64,000 nt of DNA, taken from contig NZ_CP031963.1 of NCBI RefSeq assembly GCF_003443675.1, positions 3,929,501-3,993,500 on the forward strand. Direction: 5' to 3'. Below, in pieces: positions 1 through 8,755 of the stretch. Source of the stretch: Aquimarina sp. BL5 (GTDB lineage: Bacteria > Bacteroidota > Bacteroidia > Flavobacteriales > Flavobacteriaceae). The position numbers were made by a program, and so were the translations under genes. Numbering within the stretch: position 1 is the stretch's first letter; each line of letters opens with the position of its first letter. The notes below the pieces were generated by a model that had not been told where the DNA came from, ran no database searches, and saw nothing but the letters and a program-made list of their open reading frames with translations.

Positions 1-90
1 TTTGTTTGAAGTATACATTTGCTGTTGTGTTTTTAGAATTAAACTTGATTATGGGCAAAAAGAAGTGTTAAAATGATATATTATTTAAAG

Positions 91-140
91 TAATCAGGGA
101 GAAGTGAATACAATGTTTTGTAAAAACCTCTCTCTGATTA
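91..140 (-). terminator. Inverted repeat after the haem-c gene
   Basis: A 12-base arm at 91-102 pairs with 129-140 with one mismatch, with a loop of about 26 bases. It lies 13 bases beyond the stop of the minus-strand operon at 153. There is no clear U-run on the minus strand, so a role in ending or stabilising that transcript is only possible. Nothing else is recognisable in positions 1-152. Confidence 0.3.
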
Positions 141-152
141 TGATAACATTGA

Positions 153-1772
153 CTAATTAGACGGTTTTTTAGGCTTTCCTTTTTCCCATTGTGCTTTGCC
201 AAGCAGCCAACTAAAATCCCCACTTAACTGGTCTCCTGATATTGCTTTTCCATTTTTATACTCATAGATTCCAGCACTAGAGTGGCATCCCATGCAGCTT
301 TCCGTACCAAAAATGGTAATATCACTTACGGGATTTGCTTCCATAAGATTAGCAGCTGATTGATTTCCTGTTTGGAAAAAAGTCTCCATGGTGATATTGG
401 TTAGTAACGCCAGATTAGGATTGCCACCAGGTTTGTTGACTACAGATTCTGGCACTTTATATCCAGCTTCTGTATGATTTCCTGGAAGAGCGTTTTGATC
501 TAAAGGATATTGAGTATCGATTAGTTGGTAATATTGCCAAACACTTTTTTGTTGTTTAAAATAGGTTTGCATCTTTTCGTTTACTCGCTTTACTCGTACA
601 GGAATATCAACCATACGTTTAGCTTGAGTCTTCATAGTATCGCTTTTGGCATAGTACATATCTGTATTACTACTAGATATAGTCCAAAAATCTCCGTGTG
701 CTCCTTTATTATGAGTATAGGTCGTCCCACCGTTTGTTACATCCAAATTTACTGGACATATCTCACAATTTGGGTCTGTAAGTGAAGGAGAGATTACAGT
801 TGTTTTTTCATCTTTTTCGATTACGTTTTGGTCTAGGTTATCAATATGCTCGAATGTAGACCAAACCCATTGCTTTCCGGTTGGAGTTTTTTGACTGATA
901 TGAAAACCAATCATTCCTAAATCTTTTTTAACTAAAGTAGAATCAGGACTGATGATATATCCTTCTTCCCTGTAGTATCTTTCTTTATGATCTTTATCCG
1001 TAAGTATTTTCCAGGCAAATTTGATTTCTATTGCTCCCAGCTTACTCTTTTTATAATCTCCTTTTGGAAAGTTGGCAATACCACTTTCAGAAAACTTGGT
1101 CTGTCCGTTTTTATTATACAACTTGTTTGTAACGATATAATCAAACTCTTCTTTATTCATTAATACTTCGTATACTACGACACTTCCGTTTTGATCAAAT
1201 AGTTTTCCTGCAAACGCTTGGTTTACTTCATCAGCTATATCAAAGTTTTTAGGGGTTGTAGGTGTAGCAGAAGAGAGAACTATTCTAGAATTGGTGTCAT
1301 TTATAGCGTTTTCGGATAAATTCAATCCAGATGCTGTTCTCGGACTTCCCCAAGGAGCAGGCGTTTTTCCATCCTTGCGATATACCTGGAAAGCTTCTTT
1401 CCAACCTAACCAGGTAGGCTCTCCTTTATCTGTAAATTTCTCCGCTGGTTTTCCTTTTTTATCTCTAGGCCACATAATTGCTATAAATGCTTGCCAGCTA
1501 TATTCATTGAACTTTTCATTAAGCTTGAATATATTCTTTTTGTCTTTTAATTTTTTTTGAATCACTGGATTTACGTCTACAGGAATGTCTGCAGAAAACT
1601 TAACAGGAGCAGGAATTTTTTTATAATCATTCTCATTTATAGTTATTGCTGCTTTATCATTATTCCCTTCTATCGTTACCTTATCATCACAAGAAAATAG
1701 TAGTAATGAAATACATAAAATCAATACGAGTTGATTCAAATTTGAATAGAAAAATTGTAGTGTGTGTTTCAT
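153..1772 (-). CDS. Cytochrome c-like haem lipoprotein
   Basis: 539-residue lipoprotein that is probably a periplasmic electron-transfer partner of the oxidases upstream. The chosen start (ATG at 1772) gives a hydrophobic signal sequence ending in a lipobox-like LLLFSC, with Cys at about residue 28. The longer reading frame to 1865 only adds residues overlapping the preceding gene. One haem c site, CMGCH (C493, C496, H497), is near the C-terminus, inside a sequence that resembles the ends of other Bacteroidota proteins encoded beside LodA-like or tyrosinase genes. It is the last gene of a five-gene minus-strand operon and starts 22 bases after its neighbour stops. The CxxCH motif is seen directly. 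The electron-acceptor role is inferred from context, and a haem-binding structural protein is the alternative. Confidence 0.75.
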   Translation of the reverse strand: MKHTLQFFYSNLNQLVLILCISLLLFSCDDKVTIEGNNDKAAITINENDYKKIPAPVKFSADIPVDVNPVIQKKLKDKKNIFKLNEKFNEYSWQAFIAIMWPRDKKGKPAEKFTDKGEPTWLGWKEAFQVYRKDGKTPAPWGSPRTASGLNLSENAINDTNSRIVLSSATPTTPKNFDIADEVNQAFAGKLFDQNGSVVVYEVLMNKEEFDYIVTNKLYNKNGQTKFSESGIANFPKGDYKKSKLGAIEIKFAWKILTDKDHKERYYREEGYIISPDSTLVKKDLGMIGFHISQKTPTGKQWVWSTFEHIDNLDQNVIEKDEKTTVISPSLTDPNCEICPVNLDVTNGGTTYTHNKGAHGDFWTISSSNTDMYYAKSDTMKTQAKRMVDIPVRVKRVNEKMQTYFKQQKSVWQYYQLIDTQYPLDQNALPGNHTEAGYKVPESVVNKPGGNPNLALLTNITMETFFQTGNQSAANLMEANPVSDITIFGTESCMGCHSSAGIYEYKNGKAISGDQLSGDFSWLLGKAQWEKGKPKKPSN

Positions 1773-1794
1773 AGTATAAAAAAATTTAAGGTTA

Positions 1795-2943
1795 TTAGTG
1801 ATAATTTTGATGAGCATGTCTTCTTTTCCAAAAAAGCGATGTAGTATATCGATCTTCTTGAGCATAGTATTCTTGTCTCTTTTTCAGATATGCTTTATAA
1901 TCTTGAGTAATGATTTGCTGATATTTTTGTAATCCGAATCGATCCCCTTTTAGATCATCTAGGGTAGCATAAGCTGCAAACTGACTCATGGTTAATGATT
2001 TAAAAATCCCTAAGGATGAAATAGGGTCATAACACGAAGCTGCATCACCTACTGCAAGCCAAGAATCACCAGTAACAGCGCTAAGATATTGCGTATGAGC
2101 TGCTGTTACCTGAGGCTGTGAGAGGTATGCAGTATCTTTTATTCTGTTGTTAGTGTGTTTGGTATTGTGTAAAAGATTATTAAAAGCTTCTCTTTTCCGA
2201 AGTTGTAATCGGTTTGCAATATCAGCATCTGTCATATAGCCAACTACGATAGTTTTATTAGGTAATGTAGCGCTATACCACCATCCATTTTGATCGGTTT
2301 CTACACAGGTGCCGCTACCTATTCCAGAATGATCCTTATGCTCATCTTTTGTATTATAAATACAATAAACCCCAACCATCTGGTCCTTCTTAATCTTAGT
2401 AGATTTCTGGAGACTAGAGAATGCAGCTTTTTTGCCAGTGGCATCTATTACAAAATTGGATTTTAAAGTTATGTTGTCTTGTTTGGAATTAGTTTCCAAA
2501 ATCCAATGTTTAGATTTCTTCTTTGATGCTGTAATACTAGTTTCAAAATAGAAGAGAATATCTCTTTTTTGCGCTTCTTTAATCATAAATTGATCAAAAG
2601 CGATTCGATCCAAATGCCATCCGTATCCATAAGGAGAGTACATATACTCATTATGATATAGTTCAGAGGATCCCCAAGCAGCTGAGGTTCCATAGGCAGT
2701 TACAAAATTACACTCTAGAAAAGAACTCCAAATCCCCAATTTTTGCAATTGCTGAGAGGCATGCGGAGGTAATGTTTCTCCTATTCGATATATACAAGCG
2801 TTATTAGGGTTGAAAGATGGTTTGCGTTCCATAATGGCAATACGAAGTTCAGGAGCTTCATTTTTTAAAGCAATTGCAGTAGCACATCCTGCTACACCGC
2901 CACCTATCACAACGACATCATATGTATATGGATTGTTCTTCAT
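1795..2943 (-). CDS. LodB-like FAD-dependent oxidoreductase (maturase)
   Basis: 382-residue flavoprotein of the tryptophan-halogenase/LodB-like group. The N-terminus carries an FAD-binding Rossmann motif, VVIGGGVAGCATAIAL (residues about 10-26), and a second conserved FAD contact, LAVGDAASCYDPISSLG, lies near residue 300. LodB proteins are required to form the cysteine-tryptophylquinone cofactor in their LodA partner. The gene sits in the same operon as a LodA-like gene at 3393-5606, so the same maturation role is likely. Its ATG shares one base with the TAA of the upstream 147-residue gene (TAATG), which implies translational coupling. It could instead act as an independent halogenase or monooxygenase, but the halogenase WxWxIP signature is not visible. 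Confidence 0.8.
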   Translation of the reverse strand: MKNNPYTYDVVVIGGGVAGCATAIALKNEAPELRIAIMERKPSFNPNNACIYRIGETLPPHASQQLQKLGIWSSFLECNFVTAYGTSAAWGSSELYHNEYMYSPYGYGWHLDRIAFDQFMIKEAQKRDILFYFETSITASKKKSKHWILETNSKQDNITLKSNFVIDATGKKAAFSSLQKSTKIKKDQMVGVYCIYNTKDEHKDHSGIGSGTCVETDQNGWWYSATLPNKTIVVGYMTDADIANRLQLRKREAFNNLLHNTKHTNNRIKDTAYLSQPQVTAAHTQYLSAVTGDSWLAVGDAASCYDPISSLGIFKSLTMSQFAAYATLDDLKGDRFGLQKYQQIITQDYKAYLKKRQEYYAQEDRYTTSLFWKRRHAHQNYH

Positions 2944-3386
2944 TAGCTAGGATCTTGTTTTACGGCGATCCATTGTGCAACTACACCAGCAGGAGCAGTA
3001 GATTTTCCATTAGGACCCGTTGGATGTGGAATGGCTCTTACGATAGATCCAACGATAGCAGGACGTTGATCAATGCCGTTCATCCAATTAGGGACATAAT
3101 ATCCTAAATAGTTATAAATCCACTCTGCGCCTCCTGCAATTCCTTTTCCTTGAAATTGTAATGTAAAAGGATTTCCATATCCAATAGAACCGCTTAGTTT
3201 TAGTTCCCATCCTGGACCATATATCAAACCATCCAGAGTTTGCATAGGAGCTTCGTTTATTTTTATGTTTCCTCTTCCAAATTCTAATGAATCAAAATCT
3301 GCATCTAAGTCAGGATTGCTTAGAAAACTTCTATAAGTCCATATCCCGGTGAGGATTTCAGGAACTGAATTAGTTGATGTGTTCAT
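2943..3386 (-). CDS. Small unknown protein between LodA- and LodB-like genes
   Basis: 147 residues without a signal peptide or membrane segment. The composition is beta-rich: alternating hydrophobic and Gly residues, GPGWELKLSGS, FTLQFQGKGIAGG, and many aromatic residues. This suggests a small beta-barrel or calycin-like fold. It lies six bases after the LodA-like gene and overlaps the LodB-like start by one base, so it is co-translated with the enzyme and its maturase. I do not recognise the family with certainty. Possible roles are an accessory subunit, a substrate carrier, or a chaperone of the quinone enzyme. Confidence 0.7.
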   Translation of the reverse strand: MNTSTNSVPEILTGIWTYRSFLSNPDLDADFDSLEFGRGNIKINEAPMQTLDGLIYGPGWELKLSGSIGYGNPFTLQFQGKGIAGGAEWIYNYLGYYVPNWMNGIDQRPAIVGSIVRAIPHPTGPNGKSTAPAGVVAQWIAVKQDPS

Positions 3387-3392
3387 AATGAT

Positions 3393-5606
3393 TTAATTGT
3401 TGTTATTTTCTTTGTTTGACTCTCCAAAACTTTGCCCTAATACACGATCTCCAGGTTTTACAGGATCACCAAGTGCGTCATTATTTCGCTCTATTTGATA
3501 AAATTGCCTTGTAATTCCTGTTCCTTCAGCAATTAAAAATCCAAGGTCTTTCCATGCTTGAACCATTTGTAAATCACCAGCTTTATTATTAGGAATTCCT
3601 GATGCCCAATATACTTGCGATCCGTTTAAAGATTCTGGAACCACGATAGGTCTGTGAGCCGGCCACCAAGGAATGTTATATGCTATTTGCTGTTCTACCG
3701 GATCACCAGTTGACTCGGGATAAATATTGTTCCATTTTTCATAAGTGATATTTATATTTTGAAACGTACATTCATGAAAATCTGCTTGCCAAGGGATACC
3801 TATATATTTAGTAAGATCTCCAGGTTCTAAACCTTCTGCTAGATTAGGAGCAGTACTACCATCTGTATTAGCAATCGGTTTTGGAATACTTAATCCTCCA
3901 GCGATATAGGTGGCGTGTTTAATTCTATATGGTTCACTATAGATAGCAGGATTGTTAACAATCCACGAAAGTTCTCCTCCAGGACAAAACGCACCTCCTA
4001 GTACATTACTCAATACACCTCTGTCAATACCGATGCCTGTTGTAGGAGGATGTACCCATGGATTGGTACATTTCTTATTGCTCTCTCCCCATTCAGTGCA
4101 TTCATTCACAAATTTTCCGTTTGCCCATTGTTTTAAAAAGAACAACTGTGTTTCTGTCATAGAAAGAAACTTCTCTGGAGCCGTATTACTAAGCGGATTA
4201 TTACCGCAGAGCATAGGCATTAAACGTGGTTTGTTAGACGTAGAGTTATAGTTTCCTTCTACTTCATAGTCATTAAGTTGGTTTGTTTGTCTCATAATTC
4301 CAAGTACAAATTGCCTTAATCTGTAGTAGGGATCTTCTCCATTTTCGGGAGGTATCGAAAGCGTATCATAGTTTAAATTTCCACCAGTTCCTCGATTATG
4401 AGGATCACCACCACCAAAAAAGTCAAAAACAAAGGTGTATTTAAAGTCATCAGGCCTGCGCAATTGCGGCCATAACTCTTTATAAAATTTTGGATAATAA
4501 TCGGGATTGTATCGTGCTTCATTTCTCCATATATCGAACTCTTCTTGAGTTTTAGGACTGTTGTTTTCTTTTGTAAAAGGAGGTACACCAAACACTTGTG
4601 GGTCATATGCCATTTTACGAACAAAAAGATCATACATCTTTTCATCCATAGTGATCATGTCTTCCATTTCTGGAACGTATCTTGGATATCCTACTACAAC
4701 CCAAGCAGGAACTTGTACGTCCATTGTTCCTTTAGTTTTAGTTTTTATTTCTTTATCGCCATCATAGGTAATATCCGTAAATGTATATTCGATTTTAGCG
4801 GTAACAGGGCCATCAGAGATATCATCAAACCAACCGTCATTATTTACAAAACTTTCAATGACAGGGGTTGTAGTAGATCCTGAATTACCATTTCCTCCCA
4901 ACACAATTAGTCGGATGTTTTTTTCCTGTTCATTAACCATTAGACTACCCAATGTTTCAATAGAATTCGGTTGTATGTCTGAAGGCGGAAAAGTTTGCGG
5001 ATATGATACTTTTTTGTACTTACTTGTATCCATCTTCTTACTTTCCGAACCAAATTTGGCAAAAGCACCTTTGTTGTTTTTAAGGTTTACCGTAAGTGGC
5101 CCAGGATCAATAATAAGTTGTCTTCTTAAATCAGGTCGTGTTACTTCAGGATTACGAAGCGGATGACTAGGAGCATATCCATGTTCTCCATCAGTTTCCT
5201 GAAATTCATACCAGGAAGCTTTTTTATTTGCTAAATGTACAGTCCAATCAATATCAGTGACTTTTCCCTGGACCATTCTTGGTGCTGTTACTGCAGTTTG
5301 ATATACAAAATTATAAGTGCCTCCAACTTTAATTTCTTCCCCTTCAGTATCTTCTTCGTTTTTGTAAGCAAATATTCTAAATCGAGCAGCTTGTTTCTTG
5401 ATTTTAGATAAATCACTACTGTCTTTGAAAGAGCTTACTCTGATTGGATTTCCTTTTGAGTCTTTTTGTTCTCTTCCCATTTCATCACAAGCGATAGGCA
5501 ATGTTCCAGGTTGCTCTGGAGTAAGATAAAAATCGTCATCAGTATTACCAAGTCTTGCAATTCCGATACTTGGGTGAATTTTAAAAGTAGTATATGTATT
5601 GTCCAT
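3393..5606 (-). CDS. LodA-like cysteine-tryptophylquinone amino acid oxidase
   Basis: 737 residues, close to the usual LodA/GoxA size. Family members oxidatively deaminate an amino acid (lysine epsilon-amine, glycine and others), releasing ammonia and H2O2. The N-terminus (IHPSIGIARLGNTDDDFYL) is the hallmark LodA opening. The quinone cofactor is built from a Cys and a Trp. The best candidates are C541 in AFCPGGELSW and one of W647/W648 in WWPAHRP, both in family-typical contexts. There is no Sec signal peptide, which is normal for the family. It sits 15 bases downstream of the tyrosinase gene and is followed by a small unknown protein and the LodB-like maturase. The substrate cannot be read from sequence. 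Confidence 0.88.
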   Translation of the reverse strand: MDNTYTTFKIHPSIGIARLGNTDDDFYLTPEQPGTLPIACDEMGREQKDSKGNPIRVSSFKDSSDLSKIKKQAARFRIFAYKNEEDTEGEEIKVGGTYNFVYQTAVTAPRMVQGKVTDIDWTVHLANKKASWYEFQETDGEHGYAPSHPLRNPEVTRPDLRRQLIIDPGPLTVNLKNNKGAFAKFGSESKKMDTSKYKKVSYPQTFPPSDIQPNSIETLGSLMVNEQEKNIRLIVLGGNGNSGSTTTPVIESFVNNDGWFDDISDGPVTAKIEYTFTDITYDGDKEIKTKTKGTMDVQVPAWVVVGYPRYVPEMEDMITMDEKMYDLFVRKMAYDPQVFGVPPFTKENNSPKTQEEFDIWRNEARYNPDYYPKFYKELWPQLRRPDDFKYTFVFDFFGGGDPHNRGTGGNLNYDTLSIPPENGEDPYYRLRQFVLGIMRQTNQLNDYEVEGNYNSTSNKPRLMPMLCGNNPLSNTAPEKFLSMTETQLFFLKQWANGKFVNECTEWGESNKKCTNPWVHPPTTGIGIDRGVLSNVLGGAFCPGGELSWIVNNPAIYSEPYRIKHATYIAGGLSIPKPIANTDGSTAPNLAEGLEPGDLTKYIGIPWQADFHECTFQNINITYEKWNNIYPESTGDPVEQQIAYNIPWWPAHRPIVVPESLNGSQVYWASGIPNNKAGDLQMVQAWKDLGFLIAEGTGITRQFYQIERNNDALGDPVKPGDRVLGQSFGESNKENNNN

Positions 5607-5621
5607 TTGTGTTGCTTTAAT

Positions 5622-7880
5622 TTAGTCCATGAAGTTTAAGGATACACCATCGATGTATACAGCGTTGTCTATCTGTTTTCCATCAATACCAAGAATCACT
5701 AGTTGTATCGTAATGTCTTTTGCGCCATTGTTCAAGATGCGTTGTACAGCATCTGTGGCATTAATTTTATAATTTCTGGGTTCATGGTGATGTAATTGTC
5801 TAAAGTCAAATTGTCTGGTTTTATCCAGAGGTAAATTACAATGTCCAGGGCCTCCATAACAACTTCCGTGAAACGTGGAGATTTCCTCCACAAAGTGATC
5901 GTTACCTTTTGTCGGAGTATCGATAGTAGCATCAGGAGCGTTTAAGAATACTCTGATATGTGCATTTTGTAGATTTCCTCGTTGAACTCTATGGATTTTG
6001 ATTTCAGCTTTGCGGTGAGTGTCTAATGTATTTGTTGAAACTTTAGTAGGTGCACTATTAAATTTTACCAATCCTACTTTACTGGATACATCGTAAAACA
6101 CAGAATCTCTCATATATGTATATCCTAACTTTTGGATATTTATAGTATCCTGAACAGTCATAGACCAAGGAGCTAAAACAGCATTCATTTCCTGAGGAGT
6201 TCCTGTATGTAATTCTTGCCATCGAGCCCATAATCTATCAACATTAGAATGATGTGCCCAAAACAAAGGGTCGAAGGCTGTAATTCTGTTGTCAGTCATC
6301 CACCCATAAACTGGATTTTCCTTGCTTTGTGGGTCAGCAGTAAGCTTTAGTTTTTGATATATTTTTTTCCACTCATCACTATTATCCGGATAACAAGGAT
6401 TGGTACCACCAGAAAAATTATGCATACCATTGTGCACTTTTTCTAAAGCCCCATAATGATGGTCATAAGAAGGCCCTCCTCCAAAATCCCCAAAGTTATC
6501 CATGGATAGGAGCAAGTTTATATCATCTTTGGTTGGATATTGTGATAATGGACCCATAGATCCAGGCCATCGATTTGGAAACCATAAAGGATTGGTTTCT
6601 TTAAGGATATCATAGATAGCTCGGATTTTATCCGACCATACGGCTACATTATTGACATTAATGATTTCATAAGGAATTCCAGCAGCTTTTAAGAAACGCA
6701 GACCTGAATTATAAATCGTTCCTTTTTTTACAATTTTTTCTAAGGCTGAAATCTCTTTCTTAGTTAATATGGATTTCCCTTCTGAAGTTTTTTTGTCTTT
6801 GAGTTTGTCTAATCCTTTTTGAGTTAGATAACATCCATAAGCTTCTGGAAGGACACCCAGATCATATTCTTTGTTGTTAAAGGTATTCTTATTTTGATCT
6901 GCATAATCTGTCCAAGACCAATATGGCAATGCAATATTCTGATCATAATCCTGTAATTTTTGCTCAAAAAAGTATAAATATAATCTGTGCCAAGTGGTAA
7001 ATTGTTCCCATCCGTGCTGACAAGAATCTGTATGTATTCTTGCCCAATAGTCAAAACTTCTTTCATCTTGCCAGAAGTCTGTATATTGAAACATACAGTT
7101 CAGTGCTTCTCTAAAGGTGTTCAATTCTTCAGGTGTAAGAGAACTTACCTCTTTTCTAATTGTAAGTCCTTTATTATCCTTGTGATCTTGATTGGTTTTA
7201 TTAGTAGATACCTGATGAAGTAATTCTCCATTGGCCAGTGCCAGATGATTATTACTGGTAGAAGCTTGTAGCACTTTCGATGCGTTTTTTTGCTCTTCTT
7301 CTAAAGTTAATGGACAATCTGCATCGATCCAGTTAGTAATAGTTTGTATTTGGTCTGCAGAAGCTGTTGCAGATGCATCCCACAATAATTTTGGAAAAAT
7401 ACTACCATCAAAAGGATAGTGTCCTTTTAATCCTATAATAATTGCAGATTGGTCACTTCGTTTTTGAGATGGACTACTTCCGCCTCCACCGCCAGAACCT
7501 CCTGATGGCCAGCAATCGCCTATAGAAGTTGTTGTAGGTGGTTGTTGTACAGCAGATACCGCTGGCTGCATTGAAGCAGTGTCGGAAGAATTTTTTTGTG
7601 ATCCACAACATCCTTCACTACTTGTAGTTGGTTGTTTGGCAGCAGTAGGAACCGAAGATATACCTTTTGATCCGCAACACCCATCAGATGTCTGATTAGA
7701 ATTAGAACCATCTTTTGGAGCAATCAGTCGTTGTCCATATAAAGAGGCTGTCATAAAAGTTTTTGGATTTAACCAAAAAGCATGCAACCCTTGATAGCTG
7801 GGGATTGCTTTTCCTTGAAGTGTATTAAGAATTTCTTTTACCTGTTCATATTGAGATTTTCTTTTCTTTTTACCAGCCAT
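5622..7880 (-). CDS. Tyrosinase (type 3 copper) with Cys-rich N-terminal extension
   Basis: 752-residue phenol oxidase, first gene of the operon. The central tyrosinase domain has a CuA segment HGWEQFTTWHRLYLYFFEQ (about residues 285-305) and a CuB region with GMHNFSGG and DPLFWAHHSNVDRLWARWQ (about residues 485 and 530-550), which together supply the expected His ligands. Upstream is an unusual low-complexity linker (residues about 55-140) rich in Ser/Thr/Gly/Pro. It holds two CCGS motifs (C68-C69 and C91-C92) and a later Cys (C123). A following segment, GLKGHYPFDGSIFP to DADCPL, looks like the association module often found on such proteins. No signal peptide is seen. Phenolic oxidation coupled to peroxide chemistry (melanin or cross-linking) is an inference. 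Confidence 0.88.
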   Translation of the reverse strand: MAGKKKRKSQYEQVKEILNTLQGKAIPSYQGLHAFWLNPKTFMTASLYGQRLIAPKDGSNSNQTSDGCCGSKGISSVPTAAKQPTTSSEGCCGSQKNSSDTASMQPAVSAVQQPPTTTSIGDCWPSGGSGGGGGSSPSQKRSDQSAIIIGLKGHYPFDGSIFPKLLWDASATASADQIQTITNWIDADCPLTLEEEQKNASKVLQASTSNNHLALANGELLHQVSTNKTNQDHKDNKGLTIRKEVSSLTPEELNTFREALNCMFQYTDFWQDERSFDYWARIHTDSCQHGWEQFTTWHRLYLYFFEQKLQDYDQNIALPYWSWTDYADQNKNTFNNKEYDLGVLPEAYGCYLTQKGLDKLKDKKTSEGKSILTKKEISALEKIVKKGTIYNSGLRFLKAAGIPYEIINVNNVAVWSDKIRAIYDILKETNPLWFPNRWPGSMGPLSQYPTKDDINLLLSMDNFGDFGGGPSYDHHYGALEKVHNGMHNFSGGTNPCYPDNSDEWKKIYQKLKLTADPQSKENPVYGWMTDNRITAFDPLFWAHHSNVDRLWARWQELHTGTPQEMNAVLAPWSMTVQDTINIQKLGYTYMRDSVFYDVSSKVGLVKFNSAPTKVSTNTLDTHRKAEIKIHRVQRGNLQNAHIRVFLNAPDATIDTPTKGNDHFVEEISTFHGSCYGGPGHCNLPLDKTRQFDFRQLHHHEPRNYKINATDAVQRILNNGAKDITIQLVILGIDGKQIDNAVYIDGVSLNFMD

Positions 7881-7916
7881 AATTGTGTGTTATATTTTTA
7901 ATTGACCCATGCTTCT

Positions 7917-7962
7917 CAAAGTTAGATATAGGAGGGAAAATTTGGTATAGGTATAAATACCT
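7917..7962 (-). promoter_or_regulatory. Candidate promoter and palindromic operator of the tyrosinase operon
   Basis: On the minus strand TAACTTTG (7924-7917) fits the Bacteroidota -7 box TAnnTTTG, 37 bases before the tyrosinase ATG. About 25 bases further upstream is a palindrome of 14 bases, AGGTATAAATACCT (7949-7962), placed where a repressor or activator could act. No good -33 TTTG element is seen, which fits dependence on an activator. Confidence 0.45.
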
Positions 7963-8134
7963 GTTTTCTCATTGATTGCCTGTTTTTAGGCCGTTAAATG
8001 TTTTTGTTAAAAAAATTACCTGCTTGTTTAGTGTTCTAAAAACAGGAGTTTATACGCTTTTTTTCTTTGAAAGAATGATAAAACTTTGAGGAAATCCCCG
8101 GCTTAGAATTCACAACTTTTAAATACTAAACAAC

Positions 8135-8678
8135 ATGTTTATTTTAACTTTTAAAGAAGTTTCAGATCATGATGATGTGGACATTGCGATTATTGGAGCA
8201 GGTATTTCTGGTCTGTATTGTGCATATCGATTGATTAATGATCCAACTTACTCAGGAAAAAATTGCGATATATGAACGTCTAAATTGAACTGGGGGTAGA
8301 CTACAATCGGATTTGATTCCTATTCGTGGAAATCCATTCTCTTCTTTAAACAATAATCCTAATCAAACATTACAGGACGGAGTTGCGGCTAATCCTTGTG
8401 TTCAATATATTCAGTGGGGAGTTTATACCGAAAATCCTGTAGCAAAAGGTTCTGTAACCAATATTCCATTCGAAAAACAAAAGGCGAATGTAGTAGATTA
8501 TAGCGCTAACTATTGGTTACAGGCATTTATACGAGGAGGAGAGTTTACACAATTATCCTATAATCAAACGATTTTGATGAATATTCCGATTAACGGAACT
8601 ATTGTAAAGTTTCCACACATAACTTGTAATACCTTGACAAAAAACAATAAAGATTATTTCATACTATGTATTGCTTAA
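8135..8678 (+). pseudogene. Decayed flavin amine-oxidase-like gene
   Basis: An ATG at 8135 opens a frame with an FAD Rossmann motif, DIAIIGAGISGLYCAYRL, that stops at 8273. The continuation (KIAIYERLN, then TGGRLQSDLIPIRGNPFSS) is in another frame, implying an indel in the A-run near 8257-8262. That frame also contains an in-frame TGA at 8286-8288 where related proteins have a sense codon. The remainder runs to a stop at 8678, which is far too short for a complete amine oxidase (usually 450-600 residues), so the C-terminal part is missing as well. It probably was an L-amino-acid oxidase or similar flavoenzyme. Confidence 0.7.
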
Positions 8679-8755
8679 ATTTTAGGGAGTACATAGTATT
8701 TTTTGATACACAATTCATATAACTCATGCCTAGAAATAAATGCTTTGGTCATTCT

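Noticed and set aside
1773..1865. N-terminal extension of the haem-c lipoprotein
   Set aside because: It overlaps the LodB-like gene and would bury the lipoprotein signal sequence; the ATG at 1772 gives a proper signal peptide.
4545..4883. 112-codon plus-strand open frame inside the LodA-like gene
   Set aside because: Antisense to a conserved enzyme; Phe/Ser-rich translation typical of reversed AT-rich coding DNA.
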